From Romboutsia weinsteinii (lineage in GTDB: Bacteria; Bacillota; Clostridia; Peptostreptococcales; Peptostreptococcaceae): DNA of 64,000 nucleotides. The stretch spans positions 106,012 through 170,011 of the forward strand of contig NZ_NOJY02000004.1 of NCBI RefSeq assembly GCF_002250835.2. The letters are read 5' to 3'. The translations under genes and the position numbers were made by a program. The notes under the pieces are model-generated. The model made no database searches, had not been told where the DNA came from, and was given only the letters and a program-made list of their open reading frames with translations. Below, piece by piece: positions 44,315-53,279 of this stretch (position 1 is its first letter; every line of letters starts with the position of its first letter).

Positions 44315-46771
44315 ATGAACAAAAATGCACTAGAAATACTATCTAAATACTATGGATATTCAAGCTTTAGAAATGGACAAGAAGATATAATTAATTCGAT
44401 AATTTCTAATAATGATGTACTTGCAATAATGCCAACTGGTGGAGGTAAATCAATCTGTTATCAAATACCAGCATTAGTATTAGATGGTGTAACATTAGTA
44501 ATATCGCCATTAATTTCTCTAATGAAAGATCAGGTTGACACGCTTACCTCTATGAATATAGAGGCGGTATATATAAATAGTTCTTTGGGAACAAGAGAGT
44601 TTAATGAGATATTAGAGGGAATAGAAAATGATAAATATAAAATAATTTATGTGGCGCCAGAGAGGCTAGAAAGTTTTGAATTTATTAATATCATAAGAAA
44701 TAAAAATATAAGTCAACTTGCAATAGATGAAGCTCATTGTGTTTCTCAATGGGGACATGACTTTAGACTAAGTTATAGAAAAATATCATTATTTATAGAT
44801 AGTTTGTATAAAAGACCTATAATTACAGCTTTTACAGCTACAGCTTCTAATGAAGTCAGAAAAGATATCATAAAGTTGTTGGAGCTAAACAATCCTGATA
44901 CATATATTACTGGATTTGACAGAGAAAATCTATCTATTAATATAGTAAAATCTTCAGGCAAAAATAGATATTTGTTAGACTATATAGAAAATCATAAAAA
45001 TGAATCTGGAATAATATATGCAGCAACTAGAAAAGAAGTTGAAAATATATACCAAGGATTAATTAAGAGAAATATATCTGTATCTAGATATCATGCAGGA
45101 TTATCTCAAGAAGAGAGAAAAATAAATCAAGAAGAATTCATAAAAGATAATATTGATATAATGGTAGCAACTAATGCTTTTGGTATGGGTATAGATAAAC
45201 CCAATATTAGATGGGTAATACATTATAATATGCCGCAAAGTATAGAAAACTACTATCAAGAAATAGGTAGAGCTGGTAGAGATGGAGAAAAAAGTGAGTG
45301 TATACTTTTATTTGCTCCAGGAGACTTACATATACAGAAATATTTAATTGATATTGGAGTTGAAAATCCTCAAAGAAAATTATTTCAACACAAAAAATTA
45401 CAGCAAATGGTTGACTTAGTCTATAGTAACTCTTGCTATAGAAAGAGTATATTAACATACTTTGGAGAAGAAGGTAAAGATGATTGCAACAACTGTAGCA
45501 ATTGCCTTAATGAAGGTGAAGTAGTTGATAAAACATTAGATGCTCAAAAGGTTATATCTTGTATAGCTAGAATGAAAAGAAGTTTTGGTACTACTATGAT
45601 AGTAGACGTGCTTAGAGGATCTAAGAACAAAAAGGTAATAGGACTTAGATTTAACGAACTTACTACTTATGGAATAATGAAAGATTACTCAAGTGAAGGT
45701 CTAAAAAACTTTATTAACACTTTAGTATCACATGGATATTTAGAGTTAGTAGAAAATTTAGGTGCTAGAGGAAGTTTCCCAACTATAAAATTAAATGAAC
45801 AATCTACAAAAGTAATTAAAGGTGAAAGTAAAGTAGAGTTTAAAGAAGCTATAGTTAGTAAAGCTATAAATATTAGTAGTGAGCTATACGAGTCTTTAAA
45901 AGAATTAAGGCACACAATTGCAATAGAAAATCAAATTGCTCCTTATATGGTATTTGGAGATGGGACACTTAGAGTTATGTGTAGTACTTACCCAACAAGC
46001 AGAGAAGAAATGCTAAGTATTTCTGGGGTTGGAGAAGTTAAGTATGATAGATATGGGAAAGTGTTTGAAGATGTTATTCTAAAGTATGTAGAAGAAAAGA
46101 ATATAGATAAGAATAAGACTAACTCCGATGGAGAAGGTACAAACGATGGCAAAGACAATGAGTTTTTCATAGTAAATACAGATTATAAACTATATGAACT
46201 TTTAAAAGAATATAGACAAAATGAGGCAAAATCTCAAGGAATAGCTCCATTTATGGTATTAGGGAACAATACGTTGAAGGAAATAAGTGGAAGATACCCT
46301 GAGGATGAGGAAGATCTAAAAGATATATCAGGTATAGGACCGGCAAAAATAAATAAGTATGGAGAGAATATATTAAAAATAGTTGAAGATTATGTTAGAT
46401 CAAACGATATAACTGTAACTTGGGAAGATAAAAAAAGATTAAAACTTGTATTAGATGGTGAAAGTAGGAAAAATAATGAAATAGCTTTAGATTTGTTAAA
46501 TCAGGGGGAAACTTTAAAAAATATTAGCTATGAATTAGAGATATCTTTATCTACTCTAATGGGATATGTTTGTGATTATGTAAAAGAAAACAAAGATATT
46601 AAGTTTAAAATAAATTTTAAGGATTATTATACTGAAGAGGAAAAGGAAATGATAGAAGCCGCTATAAATAATTTTGGAGAGGAAAAGATAGGAGAAATAA
46701 AAAAAGCCTTACCAGAATATATTAGATATGAGAGTATAAGAGCAGTTATATTAGAAAAATACATAAAATAA
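44315..46771 (+). CDS. recQ: ATP-dependent DNA helicase RecQ with tandem HRDC domains
   Basis: A 3'-5' helicase of 818 residues, longer than the usual RecQ of about 600. Motif I is MPTGGGKS (about 39-46), motif II DEAH (about 139), motif VI GRAGRDGEKSEC (about 318). The zinc site uses C373 and the cluster CNNCSNC (about 392-398), followed by the RQC winged helix. Two HRDC domains follow, at about 525-600 (LYESLKELRHTIAIENQIAPYMVFGDGTLR) and 637-710 (LYELLKEYRQNEAKSQGIAPFMVLGNNTL), separated by a charged Asn/Asp/Gly linker. The last 80 residues resemble a helix-turn-helix of the HTH_40 type (DLLNQGETLKNISYELEISLSTLMGYV). It repairs recombination or stalled-fork structures. Confidence 0.94.
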   Translation: MNKNALEILSKYYGYSSFRNGQEDIINSIISNNDVLAIMPTGGGKSICYQIPALVLDGVTLVISPLISLMKDQVDTLTSMNIEAVYINSSLGTREFNEILEGIENDKYKIIYVAPERLESFEFINIIRNKNISQLAIDEAHCVSQWGHDFRLSYRKISLFIDSLYKRPIITAFTATASNEVRKDIIKLLELNNPDTYITGFDRENLSINIVKSSGKNRYLLDYIENHKNESGIIYAATRKEVENIYQGLIKRNISVSRYHAGLSQEERKINQEEFIKDNIDIMVATNAFGMGIDKPNIRWVIHYNMPQSIENYYQEIGRAGRDGEKSECILLFAPGDLHIQKYLIDIGVENPQRKLFQHKKLQQMVDLVYSNSCYRKSILTYFGEEGKDDCNNCSNCLNEGEVVDKTLDAQKVISCIARMKRSFGTTMIVDVLRGSKNKKVIGLRFNELTTYGIMKDYSSEGLKNFINTLVSHGYLELVENLGARGSFPTIKLNEQSTKVIKGESKVEFKEAIVSKAINISSELYESLKELRHTIAIENQIAPYMVFGDGTLRVMCSTYPTSREEMLSISGVGEVKYDRYGKVFEDVILKYVEEKNIDKNKTNSDGEGTNDGKDNEFFIVNTDYKLYELLKEYRQNEAKSQGIAPFMVLGNNTLKEISGRYPEDEEDLKDISGIGPAKINKYGENILKIVEDYVRSNDITVTWEDKKRLKLVLDGESRKNNEIALDLLNQGETLKNISYELEISLSTLMGYVCDYVKENKDIKFKINFKDYYTEEEKEMIEAAINNFGEEKIGEIKKALPEYIRYESIRAVILEKYIK

Positions 46772-46850
46772 GATAAGTTTATTTATTAAGTATTAGTAAG
46801 AAAGGATTATGTAAATTTATCTATAGTATAAATTAAATGGGGGGATTGCT

Positions 46851-47072
46851 ATGGAGAGATGGATAAAACTAAATCTGTATATGGGTGGTGCTGGGATATT
46901 ACTTTGTGGAGCTAGTCTTATATTTATAAATAAGATACCACTTTTTCTACTTCCAGCTTTATTTGGTGTAGGTATTACTTTTAAGTGTACACGTAATATC
47001 TATAAAAATGAAGGGCCTCCAAAGAGTAGAAAATCATATAATCAAAGTAAAAGTAGAAAAAGGAAAAAATAG
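46851..47072 (+). CDS. Small membrane protein with basic tail
   Basis: A 73-residue protein of unknown family. Two hydrophobic helices (about 7-27 and 30-46) are followed by a strongly basic tail (GPPKSRKSYNQSKSRKRKK) likely to be cytoplasmic and to touch lipid headgroups or nucleic acid. GGGGGGATT lies directly before ATG. It follows recQ by 79 bases and ends at a hairpin. No function can be assigned. Confidence 0.75.
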   Translation: MERWIKLNLYMGGAGILLCGASLIFINKIPLFLLPALFGVGITFKCTRNIYKNEGPPKSRKSYNQSKSRKRKK

Positions 47073-47109
47073 ATTAATAAAATATCTAAACATAAATTCA
47101 AATATTAAG

Positions 47110-47142
47110 CATGACACTTAAATCATAGGTGTCATGTTTTTT
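47110..47142 (+). terminator. Terminator of the small membrane protein gene
   Basis: CATGACAC and GTGTCATG pair around a ten-base loop, followed by six T. Confidence 0.85.
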
Positions 47143-47262
47143 ATGGATAAAAACTTGAACCTGAAAGGGGAATGTGATAAGATATTAGTACCAGGTTATA
47201 ATATTAAATATAAAAATAATATGCAATCATAAATTATATAGTTTTATAAATACGGAGGAAAT

Positions 47263-48108
47263 ATGAATAATATAAAGATAGTGTGCGATAGCTTATCAGA
47301 TATACCAAAACAATTGGTGGAGGAATATGACATACATGTAGTACCACTAAGCGTACTATTTGAAGATAAAGAATATGTAGATGGAATAGATATAACAAAA
47401 GAAGAGTTTTACCAAATGTTAAGAGATAGCAAAAAATTACCAAAGACATCTCAAGTAACATATATGTCATTTAAAACTACTTTTGACAAATATTTAGAAG
47501 AAGGAAAAACAGTATTATATATTGGAGGGTCTTCAAATGCTTCTGGTACTTACCAAAGTGCAGTAATGGCAAAAAATGATACAGAAGGTGAACTTTATAC
47601 TTTTGATAGTTTATCATTATCAATAGGAAGTGGATGTATAGTATTATCTGCAGCTGAAATGGCGAGAGAAGGTAAATCAATAGATGAAATTCTTAAGCAT
47701 TTAGAGGCTATTAAAAAAGATACAGAGGTAATATTTACAGTGGATACACTAGAGTATTTACAAAAAGGTGGAAGAGTATCTTTAGCAAGTGCAACAATAG
47801 GTAATATGCTTAGCATAAAGCCTATCTTAGGAATAGATAATGGAAGTGTAGGATCTAGAGCTCAGGTAAGAGGTAAAAAGCAGGTAATCGGAAAAATAAT
47901 AGAAATGATAAAAGATAAGTTTGGAGATAACTTAGAAAATAAAAGAGTCATAGTTGGATGTGGTGATAACCAAGGTGACCTTGATATCTTGACAAGCAAA
48001 ATAAGTGATGAGTTAAAACTTGGAAAAGTTGAGTCAGTACATATAGGAAGTTGTATTTGTGCTCACTCTGGACCTGGAGTTTTAGGAATTGCAGTTTGCG
48101 ATAAATAA
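47263..48108 (+). CDS. DegV family fatty-acid-binding protein
   Basis: A 281-residue DegV protein (FakB-like), which binds a fatty acid for phosphorylation by a FakA kinase. Landmarks are IVCDSLSDIPKQLVEEYDIHVVPLSV at the start, KTSQVTYMSF (about 60-70), IGGSSNASGTYQSA (about 87-100), VDTLEYLQKGGRVS, SIKPILGIDNGSV and the terminal IGSCICAHSGPGVLGIAV. No FakA gene is in the window. GGAGGAAAT precedes ATG. It is monocistronic with a shared terminator. Confidence 0.94.
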   Translation: MNNIKIVCDSLSDIPKQLVEEYDIHVVPLSVLFEDKEYVDGIDITKEEFYQMLRDSKKLPKTSQVTYMSFKTTFDKYLEEGKTVLYIGGSSNASGTYQSAVMAKNDTEGELYTFDSLSLSIGSGCIVLSAAEMAREGKSIDEILKHLEAIKKDTEVIFTVDTLEYLQKGGRVSLASATIGNMLSIKPILGIDNGSVGSRAQVRGKKQVIGKIIEMIKDKFGDNLENKRVIVGCGDNQGDLDILTSKISDELKLGKVESVHIGSCICAHSGPGVLGIAVCDK

Positions 48109-48135
48109 AAATAAGAGGCTATATAGCCTCTTATT
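48109..48135. terminator. Bidirectional terminator between degV-like gene and second MATE gene
   Basis: AAATAAGAGGCTA and TAGCCTCTTATTT form a perfect 13-bp stem. Confidence 0.92.
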
Positions 48136-48140
48136 TTTAT

Positions 48141-49529
48141 TTATATTAAAGATTCATTTACGTCACTAACCATATTTTTAATCCATTTGAAAGATTTAAA
48201 TCGTTTAATCATAAGTACAACTTTTATAACTTCTTCAACCATTGCAAAAGCAACTACTGTATATATTGGTAGCTTTAATATAAAGGCGGCAAAAGCAGCT
48301 AATGGTATACCAACAAGCCACAGTGTAGATCCTTGTAGTATAGAACCAAATGTAGCATCTCCACCACCTCTAAGTATTCCAACTATCATAACAGCATTAT
48401 ACACTTTAAAGACCATAACCATAGCATAAATGTATAGTATATATTGAGATGAAAGCTTAACTTCAGGGGAAACATTGAAGAACATTACAATAGGTTTTGC
48501 AGCTAAAGCCATTAAAATAGCTAATAATATTGAAATCTTTAATGAAAGAGAAGAAATCTTCTTTGAAGCATCTATTGCTGCATCTTCTCGACAAGCACCT
48601 ATCTCATTACCTATTATTACTACAGCAGCATTTGCAAGACCAAATGTAACTATCATAAATAGATTCATAACAGTACTACATATTTGTATAGAAGCTGCAG
48701 CGCTAGTACCTATTCTAGCATATATTGCAGCGTAAGTGATATTTCCAAAAGCCCAACATGCCTCATTTATCAATATTGGAATTGTAACCTTAGTAAGAAC
48801 AGAAGATATAGGGCTTGGCAAATCAAATACATATTTTAATTTTAATTTTAGTACATCAACTTTAGTATAGACAACACTAGTTATTATTACAAATTCAACT
48901 ACTCTTGCTATTAATGTAGCAAGGGCTGCACCTTTTATTCCCATCGCAGGGACACCAAATAATCCAAAGATTAGTATTGAGTTTAAAATGGCATTTACAA
49001 TAAGGCCGATAAAACTCGCCCACATTGGAAGACGTGTATTACCGATACTTCTAAGTCCGGATGCGAATGTAAATGTAATTGTAGTAAAGAAATAACTTAT
49101 AACAACTATTTTTAAATAATCCACACCTATTTTAATAACTGTAGGGTCATTATTGAAAACTGCCATAATTTTTTCTGGAATAGTTAAACCTAATATCATA
49201 AATAATATGGTTAGCGCTAATCCATAAAATAGTGATCTAGATAGGACTCTTTTTATGTTATAAGTATCTTTTTTACCCCATAATTGAGCTATAAGAACTC
49301 CAGAACCTATTGCTATTGCGTTTGTAAGTAATGAGAATAAAAAGTAGTATTGATTAGCTATACCTACTGAAGCAAGCTCAAGTTCACCTACTTTTCCTAT
49401 CATCATTGTGTCTAGCATATTAAGAGATGATGCTATTAGACTTTGTAGAGTTATTGGTAGAGTAATTACAAATAAACGCCTGTAAAACTCTTTATCATTT
49501 TTGTATTTCCTTATTGTATGATTTATCAT
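48141..49529 (-). CDS. MATE-family efflux transporter (second copy)
   Basis: Membrane antiporter of 462 residues with 12 helices. The N-terminal half has LFVITLPITLQSLIASSLNMLDTMMIGKVGELELASVGIANQYYFLF, with GLRSIGNTRLPMWASFIGLIVNAILNSILIFG near residue 160 and RGGGDATFGSILQGSTLWLVGIPLAAF near residue 390, the repeat marks of MATE proteins. AAGGAGG lies seven bases before ATG. Unlike the first MATE gene, it is preceded by a strong promoter, a leader reading frame and a terminator-like hairpin with a T run, which suggests drug- or translation-dependent attenuation. Confidence 0.93.
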   Translation of the reverse strand: MINHTIRKYKNDKEFYRRLFVITLPITLQSLIASSLNMLDTMMIGKVGELELASVGIANQYYFLFSLLTNAIAIGSGVLIAQLWGKKDTYNIKRVLSRSLFYGLALTILFMILGLTIPEKIMAVFNNDPTVIKIGVDYLKIVVISYFFTTITFTFASGLRSIGNTRLPMWASFIGLIVNAILNSILIFGLFGVPAMGIKGAALATLIARVVEFVIITSVVYTKVDVLKLKLKYVFDLPSPISSVLTKVTIPILINEACWAFGNITYAAIYARIGTSAAASIQICSTVMNLFMIVTFGLANAAVVIIGNEIGACREDAAIDASKKISSLSLKISILLAILMALAAKPIVMFFNVSPEVKLSSQYILYIYAMVMVFKVYNAVMIVGILRGGGDATFGSILQGSTLWLVGIPLAAFAAFILKLPIYTVVAFAMVEEVIKVVLMIKRFKSFKWIKNMVSDVNESLI

Positions 49530-49635
49530 ATAAGACCTCCTTGGAAAATATTTTCACCACAATAAAAAAACACCCGCTTTTAGGTTTTTTTAAAAGTGGG
49601 TGTTCTACACTCATATAAGAAGAATCATTTCTCAT
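49495..49635 (-). CDS. Leader reading frame upstream of the second MATE gene
   Basis: A 46-codon frame beginning MRNDSSYMSVEHPLLKKPKS, with a second in-frame ATG at 49614. It passes through the terminator hairpin, whose strand reads as SGCFF, and then overlaps the first 35 bases of the MATE gene in another frame. There is no strong ribosome site for either ATG, so translation is a hypothesis. Leader frames spanning a terminator are typical of ribosome-stalling control of drug-resistance genes. Confidence 0.4.
   Translation of the reverse strand: MRNDSSYMSVEHPLLKKPKSGCFFIVVKIFSKEVLYDKSYNKEIQK
49562..49604 (-). promoter_or_regulatory. Attenuator hairpin in the leader of the second MATE gene
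   Basis: Read on the minus strand, AACACCC-A-CTTTTA (49604-49591) pairs with TAAAAG-C-GGGTGTT (49582-49569) with one mismatch, and seven T follow. It lies between the promoter and the MATE start, so it would stop transcription before the gene unless countered. Confidence 0.75.
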
Positions 49636-49698
49636 ATAGAAATATTAATTTATTATTGCATTACGAAACTATTTCAAATTAAATATAAAATCTATAAT

Positions 49699-49727
49699 AT
49701 TATATAATCCATATACAGATAAGTCAA
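49699..49727 (-). promoter_or_regulatory. Promoter of the second MATE gene
   Basis: On the minus strand TTGACT (49727-49722) and TATAAT (49704-49699) are separated by 17 bases. Transcription would begin near 49692, giving a leader of about 160 bases. Confidence 0.75.
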
Positions 49728-49776
49728 TAAAAAGATTATATTATTACTTTATATAGATCTTATTAGCTTTACTAAG

Positions 49777-49801
49777 GAGTCTATAATGAAAAAATAGACT
49801 C
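49777..49801. repeat. Inverted repeat between divergent MATE and thiC promoters
   Basis: GAGTCTAT (49777-49784) and ATAGACTC (49794-49801) are perfectly complementary with a nine-base spacer. It lies about 50 bases upstream of one -35 box and 40 bases upstream of the other. Possible operator. Confidence 0.4.
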
Positions 49802-49842
49802 AGGTAATAAAAATTATTTATGGTAAAAAATGTATAATATTG

Positions 49843-49871
49843 TTGTGATTAAAAAAACGCTATGCTATACT
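49843..49871 (+). promoter_or_regulatory. Promoter of the thi operon
   Basis: TTGTGA at 49843-49848 and TATACT at 49866-49871 with a 17-base spacer, placing the start of the RNA just before the TPP aptamer. Confidence 0.65.
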
Positions 49872-49900
49872 CAACTTATAAAAATAACAACTGAATTTAG

Positions 49901-50095
49901 AGCTAGGGGCGCTAGAATTGGCTAGCTGAGAAAAAAGCCGTAAACTTATAAACCCTAACAACCTGCTCAAGGTAATGCTTGCGAAGGGAAGCTTTAAGTA
50001 TAATTTACTAAACTATATCTAAATCTATTTAGGTATAAATTTAAGTATGATTGTAAAAGCGCTTCCCTATAAATATTAGGGTAAGCGCTTTTTTA
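49901..50095 (+). promoter_or_regulatory. TPP riboswitch with transcription terminator
   Basis: Aptamer (about 49901-49993) shows AGGGGCGCT, GCTGAGA, ACCCTAACAACCTG, GGTAATGCTTGCGAAGGGAA. An intrinsic terminator at 50055-50095 pairs AAAAGCGCTTCCCTA with TAGGGTAAGCGCTTTT, then T residues. AGGGAAGC (49985-49992), at the aptamer's 3' side, is complementary to GCTTCCCT (50061-50068) in the terminator, so the two structures exclude each other: bound TPP frees the terminator and switches the thi genes off. Confidence 0.95.
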
Positions 50096-50120
50096 TTTTA
50101 TTAAAAACAGGGGGATAAAC

Positions 50121-51422
50121 ATGAATTTTACAACTCAAATGGATGCTGCAAGAAAAGGTATAGTAACTAAGGAAATGGAAATTGTATCACAAAAAGAAAA
50201 AATAGATGTAAGTAAACTAATGGACTTAATAGCAAAGGGTCAAGTTGTTATACCTGCAAATAAAAATCACAAGTCAATAAGTCCAGAAGGAATTGGAAAA
50301 AATTTAAGAACAAAGATAAATGTTAACTTAGGTATATCTAGAGATTGTAATAATATTGATTCAGAGATTGAGAAAGTAAAGACGGCACTAGATATGAAAG
50401 TAGAATCTATTATGGATCTTAGTAGCTATGGTAAAACTAGAGAATTTAGAGAAAAATTAATAGATATGTCATCTGCAATGATAGGATCTGTACCTATGTA
50501 TGATGCAGTTGGTTTTTTAGATAAAGATTTAAAAGATATAAAAGAAGAAGAGTTTTTAGATGTTATTAAGCAGCATGCACTAGATGGAGTAGACTTTATA
50601 ACAATACATGCAGGGCTTACTAGAAGTGTATCAAAGAAGATTAAGAACCATGATAGATTAACACATATAGTATCTCGTGGTGGATCACTATTATTTGCTT
50701 GGATGGAGTTAAACAATAAAGAAAATCCTATATATACTAACTTTGATAAAATACTAGATATTTGTGAAGAACATGATGTTACATTAAGCCTTGGAGATGC
50801 TTGTAGACCTGGATGTATATCTGACTCTACGGATGGAGTGCAAATAGACGAACTTATTGTACTAGGAGAGCTTACTAAAAGGGCTTGGAAGAGAAATGTA
50901 CAAGTAATGATTGAAGGGCCTGGGCACATGGCAATTGATGAAATTGAAGCTAATGTAGTGCTACAAAAGAGATTATGTCATGGAGCACCTTTTTATGTAT
51001 TAGGACCTTTGGTTACAGACATAGCTCCAGGATATGATCATATAACTAGTGCTATAGGTGGAGCATTAGCTAGTTCAAAAGGTGTAGATTTCCTATGCTA
51101 TGTTACTCCAGCAGAGCACCTAAGACTCCCTAATCTTGAAGATATGAAAGAAGGTATAATAGCAACTAAGATAGCGGCTCATGCTGGAGACATTGCTAAA
51201 AATATTCATGGTGCACGTGATTGGGACAATAAGATGAGTAAAGCTAGAGTAGAGTTAGATTGGGAGGAAATGTTTAATCTTTGTATAGATCCTAAAAAAG
51301 CTAGAAGATATAGAGACGAATCAAGACCTACTCACGATGATAGTTGTACTATGTGTGGTAAGATGTGTTCAATGAGAACCGTTAAGAAGATTTTAAATGA
51401 GGAAGAGTTGAGCTTAATATAA
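50121..51422 (+). CDS. thiC: Phosphomethylpyrimidine synthase
   Basis: Radical-SAM enzyme converting aminoimidazole ribotide to hydroxymethylpyrimidine phosphate for thiamine. The 433 residues are the short bacterial/clostridial form lacking the N-terminal extension. Conserved segments include [59 protein letters not shown] and the C-terminal cluster motif [14 protein letters not shown], whose three cysteines bind the [4Fe-4S] cluster. It is the first gene of the TPP-controlled operon. AACAGGGGG precedes ATG. Confidence 0.97.
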   Translation: MNFTTQMDAARKGIVTKEMEIVSQKEKIDVSKLMDLIAKGQVVIPANKNHKSISPEGIGKNLRTKINVNLGISRDCNNIDSEIEKVKTALDMKVESIMDLSSYGKTREFREKLIDMSSAMIGSVPMYDAVGFLDKDLKDIKEEEFLDVIKQHALDGVDFITIHAGLTRSVSKKIKNHDRLTHIVSRGGSLLFAWMELNNKENPIYTNFDKILDICEEHDVTLSLGDACRPGCISDSTDGVQIDELIVLGELTKRAWKRNVQVMIEGPGHMAIDEIEANVVLQKRLCHGAPFYVLGPLVTDIAPGYDHITSAIGGALASSKGVDFLCYVTPAEHLRLPNLEDMKEGIIATKIAAHAGDIAKNIHGARDWDNKMSKARVELDWEEMFNLCIDPKKARRYRDESRPTHDDSCTMCGKMCSMRTVKKILNEEELSLI

Positions 51423-51457
51423 TCTCTTAAGTAAAACTAATTACAGGAGGGAATAGA

Positions 51458-51652
51458 TTGAAAGTTAATGGCAAAGAAATAGAATATAGAGAAAATATAA
51501 CTATAATAGACTTATTAAAGTCTTATAATTTAAAAAAAGATAGAGTAGTTGTTGAGATAAATTTTAATATTATTGATGAAGAGAATTATGAAAATTATAT
51601 AATTAATAAAGAAGACAAAGTTGAAATTATTAACTTTGTTGGAGGTGGTTAA
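51458..51652 (+). CDS. thiS: Sulfur carrier protein ThiS
   Basis: A 64-residue ubiquitin-like protein that carries sulfur as a C-terminal thiocarboxylate for thiazole formation. It begins MKVNGKEIEYRENITIIDLL and ends NFVGGG with the required Gly-Gly terminus. The start codon is TTG, six bases or so after GGAGGGAA. Its stop region contains the GGAGGTGG site of thiF, so the end of thiS encodes both the glycine tail and the next ribosome site. Confidence 0.95.
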   Translation: MKVNGKEIEYRENITIIDLLKSYNLKKDRVVVEINFNIIDEENYENYIINKEDKVEIINFVGGG

Positions 51653-51653
51653 A

Positions 51654-52451
51654 ATCAATATTTTTATAAATGAAGTTTTAGAAAATGTTGAAGAAAATAC
51701 CACAGTTTACAAAGTAAAAGAAAAGTACAAAAAAGATTGCAATGTAATAATACTAAATGGATATCCAATAGATAAAGATCTACGACTGAGTGAAAATGAT
51801 AGATTGACCCTTATTAAAAAAGGTGAAGTACCATCATTGAATGAGTTAGAAAATTTATTACTAGCTAGACATACTCCGAATGTACATAATAAATTGAAAA
51901 AAGGTAAAGTAGCTATATTAGGCCTTGGAGGACTAGGCTCTAATATAGCAATATCCTTAGCTCGTATTGGAGTAGGGAGTATTACACTTGTTGATTATGA
52001 TATTGTTGAACCATCAAATTTAAACAGGCAACAATACTTTATTGATGATATAGGAAAACTAAAAACAGAGGCTTTAAGGGAGAATATAAAGAGAATAAAT
52101 CCTTTTATTCAATTAATAACCTACAATATGTTTGTAAATAAAGAAAATATCAATACTTTTGATAATGTAGATATAATTATAGAGGCTTTTGATAATCCCA
52201 AATGCAAGGCTGAAATATGTAACAGCGTATTACTTAAAATGAAAGAAAAGTACTTGATAGCATCTTCTGGTATGTCAGGATTTTACGACTCAAACTTAAT
52301 AATGACAAAGAAAATTCGAAATAGATTTTATATATGTGGAGATTTTCAAAATGAGGCGAAAATTGGTGATGGATTGATGGCTCCTAGAGTAGCTATATGT
52401 GCTAATCACATGTCTAATTTAGCTACAAAGATTTTAATAGAAGATGTTTAG
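51654..52451 (+). CDS. thiF: ThiF-type adenylyltransferase with N-terminal ThiS-like domain, ATC start likely
   Basis: E1-like enzyme that adenylates the ThiS C-terminus. From ATC the protein has 265 residues. Residues about 1-60 are a beta-grasp, ThiS-like domain lacking the terminal glycine pair (NIFINEVLENVEENTTVYKV .. NDRLTLIKKGEVPS), a known arrangement in clostridial ThiF. The adenylation domain follows: GLGGLGSNIAISLARIG (nucleotide loop), DYDIVEPSNLNRQQYF, and IIEAFDNPKCKAEI. The typical zinc CxxC pairs are not seen. The best ribosome site (GGAGGTGG) lies eight bases before ATC at 51654. TTG and GTG codons upstream (51636-51645) are in frame but lie on or before that site. Confidence 0.9.
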   Translation: MNIFINEVLENVEENTTVYKVKEKYKKDCNVIILNGYPIDKDLRLSENDRLTLIKKGEVPSLNELENLLLARHTPNVHNKLKKGKVAILGLGGLGSNIAISLARIGVGSITLVDYDIVEPSNLNRQQYFIDDIGKLKTEALRENIKRINPFIQLITYNMFVNKENINTFDNVDIIIEAFDNPKCKAEICNSVLLKMKEKYLIASSGMSGFYDSNLIMTKKIRNRFYICGDFQNEAKIGDGLMAPRVAICANHMSNLATKILIEDV

Positions 52452-52495
52452 CAAAATTTTATATATAGATAAAATTATTAGGGGGATAGAGGCGT

Positions 52496-53266
52496 ATGGA
52501 TAAACTATTTTTAAAAGATCAAGAATTTAGCAGTAGGCTACTTATAGGTACTGGAAAATACGGAAGTAATAACATATTACCCGATGTGATAAGAGCTAGT
52601 GGAAGTGAAATAATAACTATGGCTCTTCGAAGAGTAGACTTAGATAATAGAGAAGAAAATATATTAACTCATATACCAAGTAATATGACTATTTTACCAA
52701 ACACATCAGGAGCTACTAATGCTGAGGAAGCAGTAAGGATAGCAAGAATTGCAAGAAAAATGGGTTGTGGAAATTTTATTAAGATAGAAGTAATATCTGA
52801 TACTAAATATCTTCTTCCAGACAATGAAGAAACAATAACAGCTACAAAAATACTTGCAGATGAAGGATTTATTGTACTTCCATATATGAGTCCAGATTTG
52901 TATGCAGGTAGAAGATTAATAGAAGCAGGCGCAGCAGCTGTTATGCCACTAGGGGCACCTATTGGGTCTAATAGAGGTCTGAAGATGAAAGAAATGATAC
53001 AAATTATGATTGACGAGTTGGAAATACCGATAATAGTTGATGCAGGAATTGGTAAACCATCTCAAGCAATGGAAGCTATGGAGATGGGAGCTGCTGCAGT
53101 ATTAGTAAATACAGCAATATCGTCTGCCAAAGACCCAATACAAATGGCCAATGCTTTTAACTTAGCAGTAGAGGGGGGGAGGAAGGCTTATCTTGCAAAA
53201 TGTGGAGGTGTATCATCTTATGCAAATGCATCTTCTCCTTTAACAGGATTTTTAAATAACTTATAA
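52496..53266 (+). CDS. thiG: Thiazole synthase
   Basis: A 256-residue TIM-barrel enzyme that condenses deoxyxylulose phosphate, dehydroglycine and ThiS-thiocarboxylate into the thiazole phosphate. The start motif [17 protein letters not shown], then [32 protein letters not shown], the catalytic-loop region [17 protein letters not shown] and the phosphate-binding [28 protein letters not shown] are all present. The lysine forming the imine with substrate falls in the KIEV strand. ATG follows GGGGGATAGAGG. Confidence 0.97.
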   Translation: MDKLFLKDQEFSSRLLIGTGKYGSNNILPDVIRASGSEIITMALRRVDLDNREENILTHIPSNMTILPNTSGATNAEEAVRIARIARKMGCGNFIKIEVISDTKYLLPDNEETITATKILADEGFIVLPYMSPDLYAGRRLIEAGAAAVMPLGAPIGSNRGLKMKEMIQIMIDELEIPIIVDAGIGKPSQAMEAMEMGAAAVLVNTAISSAKDPIQMANAFNLAVEGGRKAYLAKCGGVSSYANASSPLTGFLNNL

Positions 53267-53279
53267 TATGGGAGGAAAT

